From Vespertiliibacter pulmonis (GTDB lineage Bacteria; Pseudomonadota; Gammaproteobacteria; Enterobacterales; Pasteurellaceae), in contig NZ_CP016615.1 of the NCBI RefSeq assembly GCF_013377275.1, positions 1,250,830-1,314,829 on the forward strand: a stretch of 64,000 nucleotides of DNA. Direction: 5' to 3'. Each line of letters starts with the position of its first letter. Position 1 is the stretch's first letter. A program made the position numbers and the translations under genes. Below, piece by piece: positions 1-8,654 of this stretch. Below the pieces are notes generated by a model, which was given only the letters and a program-made list of their open reading frames with translations, was not told the DNA's origin and ran no database searches.

Positions 1-1110
1 GCCAAGTACGATTGTTTCTCCGTGTTTTGCAAATACTTGGGTTTTTAATTCTTGTTTATCTATGGTTGCTAAATCACTGGCGCCTTTTGAGTTAGCAGGA
101 GAATTTTGTGTCACAATAAGATCTAGTAAAATTTGGTTGTTTTCTGAAATATGGGGGGTAACTTCTAACCCAAGTACTGCATCTTTGAATTCAAGCTCGG
201 AAGTTTGAGATTTTTTATCATAAATGGCATAAGGAATTTCTGTTCCTTGCTTAATACTTGCACTTTTTTTATTGGTGGTGAGTAAGCGAGGACTAGCAAT
301 AATTTCAACGCTATTTTCTTGTTCTAAGGCGCTTAATTCTAAATCCAGTACTCGGCTGTTAATACTTGCAACTTGTAAGACCATTGATGCTGCATTATTT
401 ACTACAGGAAAATTAATATTTAGGTTATTAGTTATTAAATCATTGCCTTCTAAATTGCCACTAAAACGATAAGAATTTTTATTACGGCTAAACATTCCCC
501 ACCGAACCCCTAATTCTTTGAGATTTTCACTGCTGATCGTAACGATCCGAGCCTCAATAGCAATTTGTTCTATTGGTGTATCTAGCTGTTTAATTATTTG
601 AGTAAGATTTTTAATAGAACTAGGCGTATCTTTGATAATAATGCGGTTACTTCTATCATCAAAATGTAAATAACCATTTTCAGAGAGTAAATTGCCGTTT
701 CCTTTCGTAATAGATTCGATAATTTCTGATGCTTTAGCATAATTAAGTTGTATTGTTTTAGTAATGACTTTCGGGCTAATAATAGTTGATGATTCTAAAA
801 TAGCAGTATTTTGTGATGTACTTTTTTCCTCTTTATTTTTTGATTTTGTAACATAATAAATATTGTTATCTTTTTCAATATGAAAATTATGAATGTGGGA
901 AAGACTTTGTATGATTTTATCAAAATTACTTTTTTTTATTTGTAGTGTAGAAACAGTATCAATATTTTCAGTTAATACAATATCTTTATCTGTTTCTTGT
1001 GCTAGATAAGAGATAATATCTTTGGTTGGCGCATCTTTTAGTACTATAGAAATAGTATTAGAAAATACAGAGAAACTTATAAAAATTAATCCTAAATAAA
1101 GCGTTCGCAT
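1..1110 (-). CDS. comE: ComE, PilQ/HofQ-type secretin (partial, cut by window edge)
   Basis: Outer-membrane secretin, the pore through which the competence pilus and incoming DNA pass. About 370 residues are visible from an ATG at 1110; the C-terminal part lies beyond position 1. The start encodes a signal peptide (MRTLYLGLIFISFSVFSN), followed by an N-terminal secretin domain, a KTIQLNYAKASEII segment typical of the N1 repeat, and the start of the secretin core with ASPRLLTTNKKSASIKQGTE followed by a VTPHIS-like strand. It is the last visible gene of a five-gene leftward operon, eight bases after comD, with an SD-like aggagag before the ATG. Family assignment is firm. The name follows the Haemophilus comA-E operon. 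No frameshift is seen in the visible part. Confidence 0.9.
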   Translation of the reverse strand, partial: MRTLYLGLIFISFSVFSNTISIVLKDAPTKDIISYLAQETDKDIVLTENIDTVSTLQIKKSNFDKIIQSLSHIHNFHIEKDNNIYYVTKSKNKEEKSTSQNTAILESSTIISPKVITKTIQLNYAKASEIIESITKGNGNLLSENGYLHFDDRSNRIIIKDTPSSIKNLTQIIKQLDTPIEQIAIEARIVTISSENLKELGVRWGMFSRNKNSYRFSGNLEGNDLITNNLNINFPVVNNAASMVLQVASINSRVLDLELSALEQENSVEIIASPRLLTTNKKSASIKQGTEIPYAIYDKKSQTSELEFKDAVLGLEVTPHISENNQILLDLIVTQNSPANSKGASDLATIDKQELKTQVFAKHGETIVLG

Positions 1111-1118
1111 AATCTCTC

Positions 1119-1502
1119 CTAAAGTTTGATCTGAATAATATTGGGTGCTTCACAAATTTCTGTATGATGCCAATCAATATAATTAAATGATTTTAAATCA
1201 ATATTTTCAATTTGTACTTCTGATAAACTCAGATAGTCATCTTTTTGAAGTACGATTAGCTGATTTTCTTTATTGACAAATAGTGCTTTATATTGATTAT
1301 TAACTTCAACCAACCCAACTAATTTTAATTGGCTAAAGCCGATAGGAAGATTAATTGTGTTTAGTTCTTTATTAGGTTTACAAGCGGAGAGTTTAGTTTG
1401 ATTTTCTGCATTTTTACTATTATTTTGCTGTATAGTTTCTTCATAAAAAGGATCAGCTTTACAATGTAAACTAAGAAATAGTAGCATTAAATACTTTTTC
1501 AT
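1119..1502 (-). CDS. comD: ComD, PilP/HofP-like competence protein
   Basis: Small exported protein of 127 residues lying between comC and the comE secretin, the position held by PilP or HofP in type IV pilus assembly operons, where it links the inner-membrane PilN/PilO complex to the secretin. The first 17 residues form a signal peptide (MKKYLMLLFLSLHCKA). The mature part is short and hydrophilic, with LPIGFSQLKLVGLVEVNNQYKALF resembling the beta-domain of PilP-type proteins. Sequence conservation is low in this family, so the call rests on order, size and the signal peptide. Spacing to its neighbours is 8-9 bases, which indicates one transcript. Confidence 0.75.
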   Translation of the reverse strand: MKKYLMLLFLSLHCKADPFYEETIQQNNSKNAENQTKLSACKPNKELNTINLPIGFSQLKLVGLVEVNNQYKALFVNKENQLIVLQKDDYLSLSEVQIENIDLKSFNYIDWHHTEICEAPNIIQIKL

Positions 1503-1511
1503 GTTATCTCC

Positions 1512-2030
1512 TTAATTTTTTAAGACAAATATTGCATTGATCTGAACCATCCTATCTTGATCTAATTTAGAGATTAAGATCTCTTTAGGATATAATTTTT
1601 CTAATGTATTTAATTCTGATAATATATGAAAGATATGGTTACTTTGCTGATTGAATGTAAGATATAACTTATGTTCATTATCTAAACTCCATTGTAAGTT
1701 TTCTATTTTTGCCTGCTGTTTGTTAAGAATGTTTTTTATCTTTTGGTTAATAATTGAAATATATTTATCTTGTAGGTTTTCTAATTTAGTGTGTTTGTTT
1801 AAACTTTCTTTTAATTTAATTGATGTGCTTAGTTTTATCTGTAAGTTTTCTTTTTCTTGATGTTGCTGTGTTAGTTTTGATTTATAAAATAAATAATTTA
1901 ATACGGGATAAGATAAAATAACGATTATAGTTATAATAATATAGATAATTAGATATCTATTTAAATGTGTTAAAAATTGGTATATATTACTATAAGGTTT
2001 AATATAGCTATATCGAATCAAATTATTCAT
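1512..2030 (-). CDS. comC: ComC, PilO/HofO-like inner-membrane competence protein
   Basis: Bitopic inner-membrane protein of 172 residues. A short cytoplasmic N-terminus is followed by one membrane span (about residues 27-50, YLIIYIIITIIVILSYPVL), then a coiled-coil-like stretch rich in K, E, Q and L (about 54-110) and a small periplasmic domain. This is the PilO architecture; PilN and PilO heterodimerise and align the pilus motor with the secretin. The ATG overlaps the stop of comB by one base, which suggests translational coupling. The gene is strongly AT-rich. Identity comes from order and topology more than from motif matches. Confidence 0.72.
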   Translation of the reverse strand: MNNLIRYSYIKPYSNIYQFLTHLNRYLIIYIIITIIVILSYPVLNYLFYKSKLTQQHQEKENLQIKLSTSIKLKESLNKHTKLENLQDKYISIINQKIKNILNKQQAKIENLQWSLDNEHKLYLTFNQQSNHIFHILSELNTLEKLYPKEILISKLDQDRMVQINAIFVLKN

Positions 2031-2554
2031 TATTGTGTCCCGTCTATTAGTTTAATATTTAAGCTAAATTCAATTTTGTTGTCTTCATTTGTTTGGAAGT
2101 TTTCTAGTTTATAGGAATAATTATTATTTTTTATTTGTTTAGTAATTTTTTCAAAAGAACTATCATTTGTAAGTTTTCCATTTATTTTTATTTTTACACC
2201 ATTTTCCTCGTAAAGTTGGCTAGTTTCTATTATTCCATTTACAGGGAAATCTGTTAAATAATCAATAAATTTTTTTAAGTCTTCTTTCTGTAAATAGTTT
2301 ATATTGATATTCTGTTGGTTATTTTTGAGTTGAGAAATAGCTAGTTCTTCTTTTCTTATTCTTTCTTTAATAATATTTAGTGTTTTTTTATTTTCTAAAG
2401 ATAGATTCCTTAATGGAATGGTTTCAATAATTATACCGATGGATAATGCAGATGAAATAACTATACTAGCAATCCATTCAATTAAATTTATATAGTTTTT
2501 CCTTAGCCATCGCTGTTCTCTAATTGAGGAGAGATCTATTCCTTTTATTTCCAT
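2030..2554 (-). CDS. comB: ComB, PilN/HofN-like inner-membrane competence protein
   Basis: PilN-type protein of 174 residues: a cytoplasmic N-terminal segment, one membrane span at about residues 26-48 (LIEWIASIVISSALSIGIII), then a helical linker and a ferredoxin-like periplasmic domain. In the PilMNOP system the N-terminal tail binds PilM; the tail here (MEIKGIDLSSIREQRWLRKN) has the usual position although the INLLPWR motif is degenerate. The gene overlaps comA by ten bases and comC by one. It probably acts with the other com genes in pulling DNA across the envelope. Confidence 0.74.
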   Translation of the reverse strand: MEIKGIDLSSIREQRWLRKNYINLIEWIASIVISSALSIGIIIETIPLRNLSLENKKTLNIIKERIRKEELAISQLKNNQQNININYLQKEDLKKFIDYLTDFPVNGIIETSQLYEENGVKIKINGKLTNDSSFEKITKQIKNNNYSYKLENFQTNEDNKIEFSLNIKLIDGTQ

Positions 2555-3207
2555 AAAGTTGAACCTAATGCTAATAAGTAGAGATATTTATTTATTGTGT
2601 TTTCAGGGAATAAAAAATTATCTAAATTTATTAGATTTTCTTGTGTGTTTTTATCTATAATTTGAATGTTTTCTGTATTGTTATTTACTATTAAATTATC
2701 AATGCTTTCTATTTTATAAATATATTCAGGATTTAAATATTTTATTCCTCTTAAGTAGCAAAATAATTCACTATCTAAAATGGTTGGGTAGAGAGTAACG
2801 TGTTGTTTTGCATAATTTTTCCTTAAACTATAAATCCGAATTAATTGAGATTTATTCACTAGGTCTGTTTCAGTGATGTAATCAAAATAAATATTTTCTA
2901 GCTCAATAGGTAGCTCATTTTTTAATATTTGAATAATTTGTTTGTAGCGTGCTTCTTGGTTTGTTTCGAGTGGCAAACGTAATGTTCTTTTCCAAATATA
3001 GTTATCAGGAATAGGACGAATAATGACAAATTTTGTTTGATATCCTACCGCTTGTAATAGATCTAATGGCTCTTTTTTATCTTGCCAATGTACGTTAATT
3101 TGTTGGTTTTCTTGCCAAATTAAACAGCGGTATTGCTCATCTTCACTCATTCCAATTTGGAGAGCACGAGCTTTATGAGATGATAAAAATCGGTTGAAAA
3201 TATGCAT
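2545..3207 (-). CDS. comA: ComA, PilM/HofM-like cytoplasmic competence protein
   Basis: First gene of the leftward com operon, 220 residues, without signal peptide or membrane span. It occupies the PilM/HofM position: an actin-like protein on the cytoplasmic side that recruits PilN. At 220 residues it is shorter than typical PilM (about 350), as expected of the reduced HofM/ComA type. It is divergent from mrcA, the arrangement known from H. influenzae (comA / ponA) and E. coli (hofM / mrcA). The start at 3207 lies about 75 bases downstream of a candidate CRP-S-like site. Function is inferred from synteny and size. Confidence 0.78.
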   Translation of the reverse strand: MHIFNRFLSSHKARALQIGMSEDEQYRCLIWQENQQINVHWQDKKEPLDLLQAVGYQTKFVIIRPIPDNYIWKRTLRLPLETNQEARYKQIIQILKNELPIELENIYFDYITETDLVNKSQLIRIYSLRKNYAKQHVTLYPTILDSELFCYLRGIKYLNPEYIYKIESIDNLIVNNNTENIQIIDKNTQENLINLDNFLFPENTINKYLYLLALGSTLWK

Positions 3208-3281
3208 ATTGATCCAATAAAAAAGGTTTTTTGTGAATTTTTAGCTTATAATCCACAACATTAATTCGTGAATTTCCGCCA

Positions 3282-3303
3282 TATTGGCGATAAATTTATC
3301 TTC
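3282..3303. promoter_or_regulatory. candidate CRP-S (Sxy-dependent CRP) site between comA and mrcA
   Basis: In Pasteurellaceae, competence operons are switched on by CRP plus Sxy at CRP-S sites with half-sites TGCGA and TCGCA separated by six bases. Here TTGGCGA, six bases, then TATC gives one good half (GCGA) and one weak half. Position relative to comA is plausible. The match is imperfect and chance is not excluded. Confidence 0.35.
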
Positions 3304-3330
3304 CGTCATTTCCTAAAAGAGAATTTTTCG

Positions 3331-5946
3331 ATGAAGATCGTAAAAATTATATTAAGTACTTTACTCAGCCTTATTATTGTGGCTGCTGTTGCATTAGGTG
3401 GTGGGTACTTTTATTTAAAGCAAGATTTACCAGATGTTGCTACATTGAAAGATGTAGATTTACAAAAGCCAATGCAGATTTTTACCTCTGATGGCAAATT
3501 GATCGGTGAGGTGGGTGAAGAACGCCGTATTCCTGTGAAATTAGCTGATGTCCCGCCACTATTGATTGATGCAATTCTGGCTACTGAAGATGCTCGTTTC
3601 TATGAACATAATGGGGTAGATTTAAAAGGGATCGTTCGTGCAGCATGGCGTTCTGCACAAGGCTCAACGCAAGGTGCTAGTACGATTACTCAACAATTAG
3701 CGCGAAACTTTTTCTTATCTCCAGAGCGAAAATTAGAACGTAAATTAAAAGAGGCTATTTTGGCTTTAGAAATTGAGAAGAAGTTGAATAAAGATGAAAT
3801 TTTAGAGCTTTATCTTAATAAAATTTACCTTGGCTATCGTTCTTATGGGATTGCTGCAGCTGCAAAAACATATTTTGGTAAGAAATTAGATGAATTAAAT
3901 TTATCTGAAATTGCTATTATTGCAGGTTTACCAAAAGCACCTTCGACAATGAACCCGATTTTTTCTGTAAAACGGGCAGAAAAGCGACGTAACGTCGTGC
4001 TTGGTCGAATGTTAGATGTTGGTAAAATTACTAAAGATCAGTACGAGCAAGCTAAAACAGAGCCAGTTATCTCAAAATTTCATGGGACTTCTATTGAATT
4101 TAGGGCCGACTATGTAACGGAGATGATTCGTCAAGAAATGGTTAAACGTTACGGTGAAGAGGCTGCTTATACAAAAGGTTTCCAAGTCTATGCAACGGTC
4201 GTTTCTAATGATCAAAAACAAGCACAAGAAGCCCTACGTAATAATTTAATTCAGTATGATCGTCGTCATGGGTGGCGTGGTGCAGATCTGCTTTGGAAAT
4301 CTGGTAGTGATCCGTGGGACGAAGAAAAAATTATTGAGCATTTGAGCAAATTACCTAATTCTGAACCCTTTATTGGAGCTGCTGTAATGCGGGTGTCAAA
4401 GGATAAAGCGACTATTTTACTTGCTGATGGAAACACAGCTGAACTGAAATTAGCAGGAATGAAATGGGCGAGAAAATTTATTAATGATTCTGCTCAAGGA
4501 AAATTACCTAGTTCTGTTAAAGATGTATTGAATGTGGGTGAACAGATATGGGTTCGCCAAGATAAAAAAGGTAATTGGGAATTAGGGCAAATTCCTGATG
4601 TAAATTCAGCCTTAGTCTCGTTAAATAGTGATAATGGTGCTATTGAAGCAATGGTTGGTGGTTTTAGTTTTGAACAAAGTCGTTTTAACCGAGCAACACA
4701 ATCGCTAGTTCAAGTAGGTTCATCAATTAAACCATTTATTTATACGGCAGCGTTGAATAAAGGTCTAAGTCTTGCAACTATTATTAGTGATGAAAAATTG
4801 ACGATTACGAAACGAGGGCAAAAGCCGTGGACACCAAAGAACTCACCTAATATTTATGAAGGTCCATTGCGTTTGCGTGTGGGATTAGGTAAATCTAAAA
4901 ATGTAATGATGGTTCGAGCTGTCCAAATGGCTGGTATTGATTATGTTGCTGAATATTTGCAACGTTTCGGATTTAACCGAGCTCAATATCAAGCTACAGA
5001 AGCCTTGGCTCTTGGGGCAGCATCTTTTACACCATTGGAAATGGCTCGGGGCTATGCCGTATTTGATAATGGTGGCTATTTGATTGAACCTTATCTGATT
5101 GATCGTATTTTAGACAGTAATGGCAATGAATTATTTAAAGCAAATCCTACTCAGGCTTGTTTGAAATGTGATGATATTCCCGTTATTTACCCAGAGCCGA
5201 AATATTTTGATTTTGTGAAGATCGATCCTACTGATTTTTTGAAAAAAGCACCTGCGCCGGCGGTTGAAACAGCTGATAAAGAGGAAGACGACAACGAAGT
5301 TATTCCTGAATTGGAAATTGGTAGTAAAAAAACAGAGGCACCAAGTTTAATGGCAACCTCTACGGAGCAAACACGAGAAGTACGTTATGCCCCAAGAGTA
5401 ATTAGTGGTGAATTAGCTTTCTTAATGCGTAGCGCATTAAATAGTGCTATTTATGGCGAACCAAACCAAGTTTGGCGAGGAACAAGTGCTAGAATTGCGA
5501 ATGAGATAAAACGCTCAGATATTGGTGGGAAAACAGGCACAACGAATAATGCTAAAATAACGTGGTATGCAGGATTTGGCGCAAATATTGTTACTACCGT
5601 TTATGTCGGATTTGATGATAATAAGCGAGATCTTGGTAGAGGGGAAGCCGGGGCACAAACTGCACTGCCTGCTTGGACCAACTATATGAAAAATGCATTA
5701 AAAGGCGTAGAAGAGCGTAAAAGCCATCGTCCACCTAATATTATTGAAGTTAAAATTGATGCAACAAGCGGTTTTTTAGGCAATAGTTTTAATGAATATT
5801 TCATAAAAGGTACAGAGCCAACTAAGAAATTTATTGTTGAAAGAGCTTATTCCGAGACATTAAATAAGCCGCACGAAGCCTTGCAGCAACGTATGGGATT
5901 ACCTCCACCGGGTGTAATTCAAATACAAGGTAAAGAATTATTCTAA
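3331..5946 (+). CDS. mrcA: Penicillin-binding protein 1A
   Basis: Bifunctional murein synthase that polymerises lipid II and cross-links the strands; inner membrane, with the catalytic domains in the periplasm. From the ATG at 3331 the product is 871 residues: one N-terminal membrane span (about 5-28), a GT51 glycosyltransferase domain with EDARFYEH near residue 86 carrying the catalytic Glu, then a transpeptidase with the SxxK Ser near residue 464 (GSSIKPF) and KTGTT near 734. An in-frame GTG at 3268 would add 21 residues, but ATG 3331 has an SD-like aagag upstream and begins directly before the membrane anchor. Its partner activator lpoA lies at 21761-23512. The long acidic insert near residue 640-690 is typical of the family. 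Confidence 0.95.
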   Translation: MKIVKIILSTLLSLIIVAAVALGGGYFYLKQDLPDVATLKDVDLQKPMQIFTSDGKLIGEVGEERRIPVKLADVPPLLIDAILATEDARFYEHNGVDLKGIVRAAWRSAQGSTQGASTITQQLARNFFLSPERKLERKLKEAILALEIEKKLNKDEILELYLNKIYLGYRSYGIAAAAKTYFGKKLDELNLSEIAIIAGLPKAPSTMNPIFSVKRAEKRRNVVLGRMLDVGKITKDQYEQAKTEPVISKFHGTSIEFRADYVTEMIRQEMVKRYGEEAAYTKGFQVYATVVSNDQKQAQEALRNNLIQYDRRHGWRGADLLWKSGSDPWDEEKIIEHLSKLPNSEPFIGAAVMRVSKDKATILLADGNTAELKLAGMKWARKFINDSAQGKLPSSVKDVLNVGEQIWVRQDKKGNWELGQIPDVNSALVSLNSDNGAIEAMVGGFSFEQSRFNRATQSLVQVGSSIKPFIYTAALNKGLSLATIISDEKLTITKRGQKPWTPKNSPNIYEGPLRLRVGLGKSKNVMMVRAVQMAGIDYVAEYLQRFGFNRAQYQATEALALGAASFTPLEMARGYAVFDNGGYLIEPYLIDRILDSNGNELFKANPTQACLKCDDIPVIYPEPKYFDFVKIDPTDFLKKAPAPAVETADKEEDDNEVIPELEIGSKKTEAPSLMATSTEQTREVRYAPRVISGELAFLMRSALNSAIYGEPNQVWRGTSARIANEIKRSDIGGKTGTTNNAKITWYAGFGANIVTTVYVGFDDNKRDLGRGEAGAQTALPAWTNYMKNALKGVEERKSHRPPNIIEVKIDATSGFLGNSFNEYFIKGTEPTKKFIVERAYSETLNKPHEALQQRMGLPPPGVIQIQGKELF

Positions 5947-5975
5947 AATCGTGTAAATTATATAGTTTAGGTTGA

Positions 5976-6020
5976 AAAGATAGGTAGTTTATTGAGATAA
6001 TAGTACCTATCTTTATTTTA
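5976..6020 (+). terminator. terminator-like hairpin after mrcA
   Basis: Perfect 11-bp stem AAAGATAGGTA (5976-5986) with TACCTATCTTT (6004-6014), 17-base loop, followed by a weak T-rich tail (ATTTTA). Confidence 0.65.
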
Positions 6021-6087
6021 GGGCGATTTGTGGTTCATTTTATAAGTGTGTTTTTATTCTCACTTTTTTGTAAATTTTCTCGCATAA

Positions 6088-6121
6088 CAGACCGCTTGTA
6101 TTCGCAAGCGGTCTGTTTTTT
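6088..6121 (+). terminator. terminator built from two inverted uptake signals
   Basis: CAGACCGCTTG (6088-6098) pairs perfectly with CAAGCGGTCTG (6105-6115) over a six-base loop, followed by TTTTTT. Each arm contains an uptake-signal core, a known way for USS to double as terminators in this family. It lies between mrcA and aroK, so it may end residual mrcA transcription. Confidence 0.8.
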
Positions 6122-6175
6122 CCAAACTTTTACCACAAATCAAATTATTACATTTCATTTATAGAAAAATAAACA

Positions 6176-6697
6176 ATGGCAGAAAAACGTAATATTTTTT
6201 TAATCGGCCCAATGGGGGCTGGCAAAAGTACAATTGGTCGCCAATTAGCACAAATGCTAAATATGGATTTTTTAGATTCCGATGCAGTTATTGAGGAACG
6301 TGCTGGTGCTGATATTGATTGGATTTTTGATCTTGAAGGTGAAGCAGGTTTCCGTAAACGTGAGGAGCGTGTTATCAATGAATTAACTCAATCGCAGGGG
6401 CTTGTGCTTTCGACAGGTGGTGGTTCTGTGGTATCAAAAGATAACCGTAATGCTTTATCTGCTCGAGGGATTGTTGTTTATTTAGAAACAGCAATTGATA
6501 AACAGTTTGAGCGTACTCAGCGTGATAAGAAACGTCCATTATTACAAACTGAAGATCCTTATCAAGTATTAGTTGAATTAGCGAAAGTTCGTAATCCGTT
6601 ATATGAAGAAATTGCAGATATTACGATTCAAACTAATGAGCAAACAGCTAAAGTAGTAGCAACTCAAATCATTGATATGATGGATAATTTACAATAA
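6176..6697 (+). CDS. aroK: Shikimate kinase I
   Basis: Cytosolic enzyme that phosphorylates shikimate at the 3-position with ATP, fifth step of the chorismate pathway. 173 residues, normal for the family. The P-loop GPMGAGKST is at residues 11-19, the shikimate-binding DSD of LDSDAVIEE follows near residue 34, and STGGGSV near 81 holds the substrate-binding glycines. A C-terminal lid RDKKRPLL is present near 118. It is followed after 14 bases by aroB, which catalyses an earlier step of the same pathway; aroK-aroB-dam is probably one operon. Confidence 0.96.
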   Translation: MAEKRNIFLIGPMGAGKSTIGRQLAQMLNMDFLDSDAVIEERAGADIDWIFDLEGEAGFRKREERVINELTQSQGLVLSTGGGSVVSKDNRNALSARGIVVYLETAIDKQFERTQRDKKRPLLQTEDPYQVLVELAKVRNPLYEEIADITIQTNEQTAKVVATQIIDMMDNLQ

Positions 6698-6711
6698 TCA
6701 AGGAGTTGCAA

Positions 6712-7809
6712 ATGGTGCAAGTCAATGTGGAATTAAAAGAACGCCGTTATCCTATTTCTATTGGTTCAGGATTATTACAAGATCCCGCGAGCTATTTACC
6801 CTTAAAAATGGGTGATAAGGTAATGATTGTATCTAATCCTACTGTTGCTCAGCACTATTTAGCGATAGTTGAAGCGGCGTTAAAAATGCTAGGTTGCCAA
6901 GTTGATTCAGTATTAATTCCTGATGGAGAGCAGTATAAAACGTTAGATTCGTTGAATATGATCTTTACTGCATTATTGGAAAATAATCATAATCGTAACA
7001 GTACACTCATTGCTTTAGGCGGTGGTGTTATTGGCGATCTTGTTGGTTATGCGGCAGCATCTTATCAGCGTGGTATTCGTTTTATTCAAGTTCCAACTAC
7101 TTTATTAGCTCAAGTAGATTCTTCCGTTGGCGGCAAAACAGCTGTCAATCATCCTTTAGGGAAAAATATGATTGGAGCGTTTTATCAACCTGTCTCAGTG
7201 ATCATTGATACTGATACTTTAAAAACATTACCTAAACGTGAAATTAGCGCAGGTTTAGCGGAAGTAATTAAATATGGTGCAATTTTAGATATTGCTTTCT
7301 TTGAATGGCTTGAGCAACACATTGATAAATTAATAAAAGGCGAAGCAGAAACATTAAATTATTGTATTCAGCGTTGTTGTGAGCTTAAAGCCAATATAGT
7401 GGTAAATGATGAAACAGAGCAAGGCGAACGAGCGTTGTTGAATTTTGGGCATACTTTTGGGCACGCTATTGAGGCTCATTTGGGCTATGGAAGTTGGCTA
7501 CATGGCGAAGCGGTTGCTGTTGGAATGCTAGAAGCCGCAGAACTTTCAAAAATATTTGGAAATATATCAATACAAGATATGGCTCGATTAGAGAGATTGA
7601 TCGCTCGAGCAAATTTACCAACCATTTCCCCTGATGGAATGGAGCCTTCAGAATATCTACCTTATATGTGGCGAGATAAAAAAATTGTAAGCGGTCAGTT
7701 ACGTCTTATTTTGTTAAAAGCACTAGGGCAAGCGTACATCAGTGTATCAGCAACAGAACAACAAGTGCTTGATGCGATTGAGCGTTTTACTCAGCGATCA
7801 TTACAATGA
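6712..7809 (+). CDS. aroB: 3-dehydroquinate synthase
   Basis: NAD- and metal-dependent enzyme that converts DAHP to 3-dehydroquinate, second step of aromatic amino-acid synthesis. 365 residues from ATG 6712, which has a perfect AAGGAG six bases upstream; a TTG at 6706 overlaps that SD and is rejected. NAD-binding [11 protein letters not shown] is near residue 101, [12 protein letters not shown] near 140, and the metal-binding His residues are in [10 protein letters not shown] and the later [10 protein letters not shown]. The stop overlaps the dam start as ATGA, so the two are translationally coupled. Confidence 0.96.
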   Translation: MVQVNVELKERRYPISIGSGLLQDPASYLPLKMGDKVMIVSNPTVAQHYLAIVEAALKMLGCQVDSVLIPDGEQYKTLDSLNMIFTALLENNHNRNSTLIALGGGVIGDLVGYAAASYQRGIRFIQVPTTLLAQVDSSVGGKTAVNHPLGKNMIGAFYQPVSVIIDTDTLKTLPKREISAGLAEVIKYGAILDIAFFEWLEQHIDKLIKGEAETLNYCIQRCCELKANIVVNDETEQGERALLNFGHTFGHAIEAHLGYGSWLHGEAVAVGMLEAAELSKIFGNISIQDMARLERLIARANLPTISPDGMEPSEYLPYMWRDKKIVSGQLRLILLKALGQAYISVSATEQQVLDAIERFTQRSLQ

Positions 7810-8630
7810 AAAGTAAGCAACGTCCGTTTTTGAAATGGGCGGGTGGAAAGTACCGCTTAATTGATGATATTTCTCGTTACCTGCCTAAAAAGACGTGTTT
7901 AGTTGAGCCTTTTGTTGGGGCCGGATCAGTTTTTCTAAATACAGATTTTGAGCGATATATTTTGGCGGATATCAATCCTGATCTGATCAATTTATTTAAC
8001 GTAGTAAAACACGATGTTGAATCTTATATTGAGGCCGTTCGTAAAATTTTTCTCCACCCACAGGCAAATACCGATTTCTTCTACTATGAACAACGCCTGA
8101 AGTTCAATCATAGTCAGGATCTTTTTCAACGCTCGGTGCTTTTTCTCTATTTAAACCGTTTTGGATTCAATGGATTATGTCGTTATAATCAAAAACGGGA
8201 ATATAATGTACCATTCGGTGAATATCGGACTCATTATTTTCCAGAAAAGGAGCTACGTTTTTTTGCAGAAAAGGCACAACGAGCCACTTTTATTTGCATG
8301 GATTTTGAACACGTATTTAAAATGCTTTTTTCAACGTCCGATGATTATGTGGTTTATTGTGATCCACCTTATGCGCCACTTGTACAAGAGAGTAATTTTA
8401 CTCAATATGCTGGGGGAGGATTTAGCTTAGAGCAACAAAGAGCTCTTGCAAAACAAGCAAAGAAAGCGGCAAGCGGTCAGATTCCGGTATTAATTTCTAA
8501 TCACGATACGCCCTTTACCCGTGAGATTTATAATGGTGCAAAAATTAAAACGTTCAAAGTTCAGCGTAATATTGGGCAACGTGCAGATTCTCGAGTCAAA
8601 GTAGATGAACTCTTTGCTCTTTTTTCTTAA
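7806..8630 (+). CDS. dam: DNA adenine methylase (GATC)
   Basis: S-adenosylmethionine-dependent N6-adenine methyltransferase acting on GATC, used for mismatch-repair strand choice and replication timing. 274 residues, close to E. coli Dam. SAM-binding motif [11 protein letters not shown] is at residues 8-18, and the catalytic DPPY is at 186-189. The start overlaps aroB by four bases. In E. coli damX separates aroB from dam; here damX is absent and dam follows directly, as in other Pasteurellaceae. Confidence 0.95.
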   Translation: MKSKQRPFLKWAGGKYRLIDDISRYLPKKTCLVEPFVGAGSVFLNTDFERYILADINPDLINLFNVVKHDVESYIEAVRKIFLHPQANTDFFYYEQRLKFNHSQDLFQRSVLFLYLNRFGFNGLCRYNQKREYNVPFGEYRTHYFPEKELRFFAEKAQRATFICMDFEHVFKMLFSTSDDYVVYCDPPYAPLVQESNFTQYAGGGFSLEQQRALAKQAKKAASGQIPVLISNHDTPFTREIYNGAKIKTFKVQRNIGQRADSRVKVDELFALFS

Positions 8631-8654
8631 TATTTATCTAAATAGGAGCTTGTA

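Noticed and set aside
7806-8630. Absence of damX between aroB and dam as sign of a deletion
   Set aside because: Pasteurellaceae commonly have aroK-aroB-dam without damX, and the ATGA overlap is clean.
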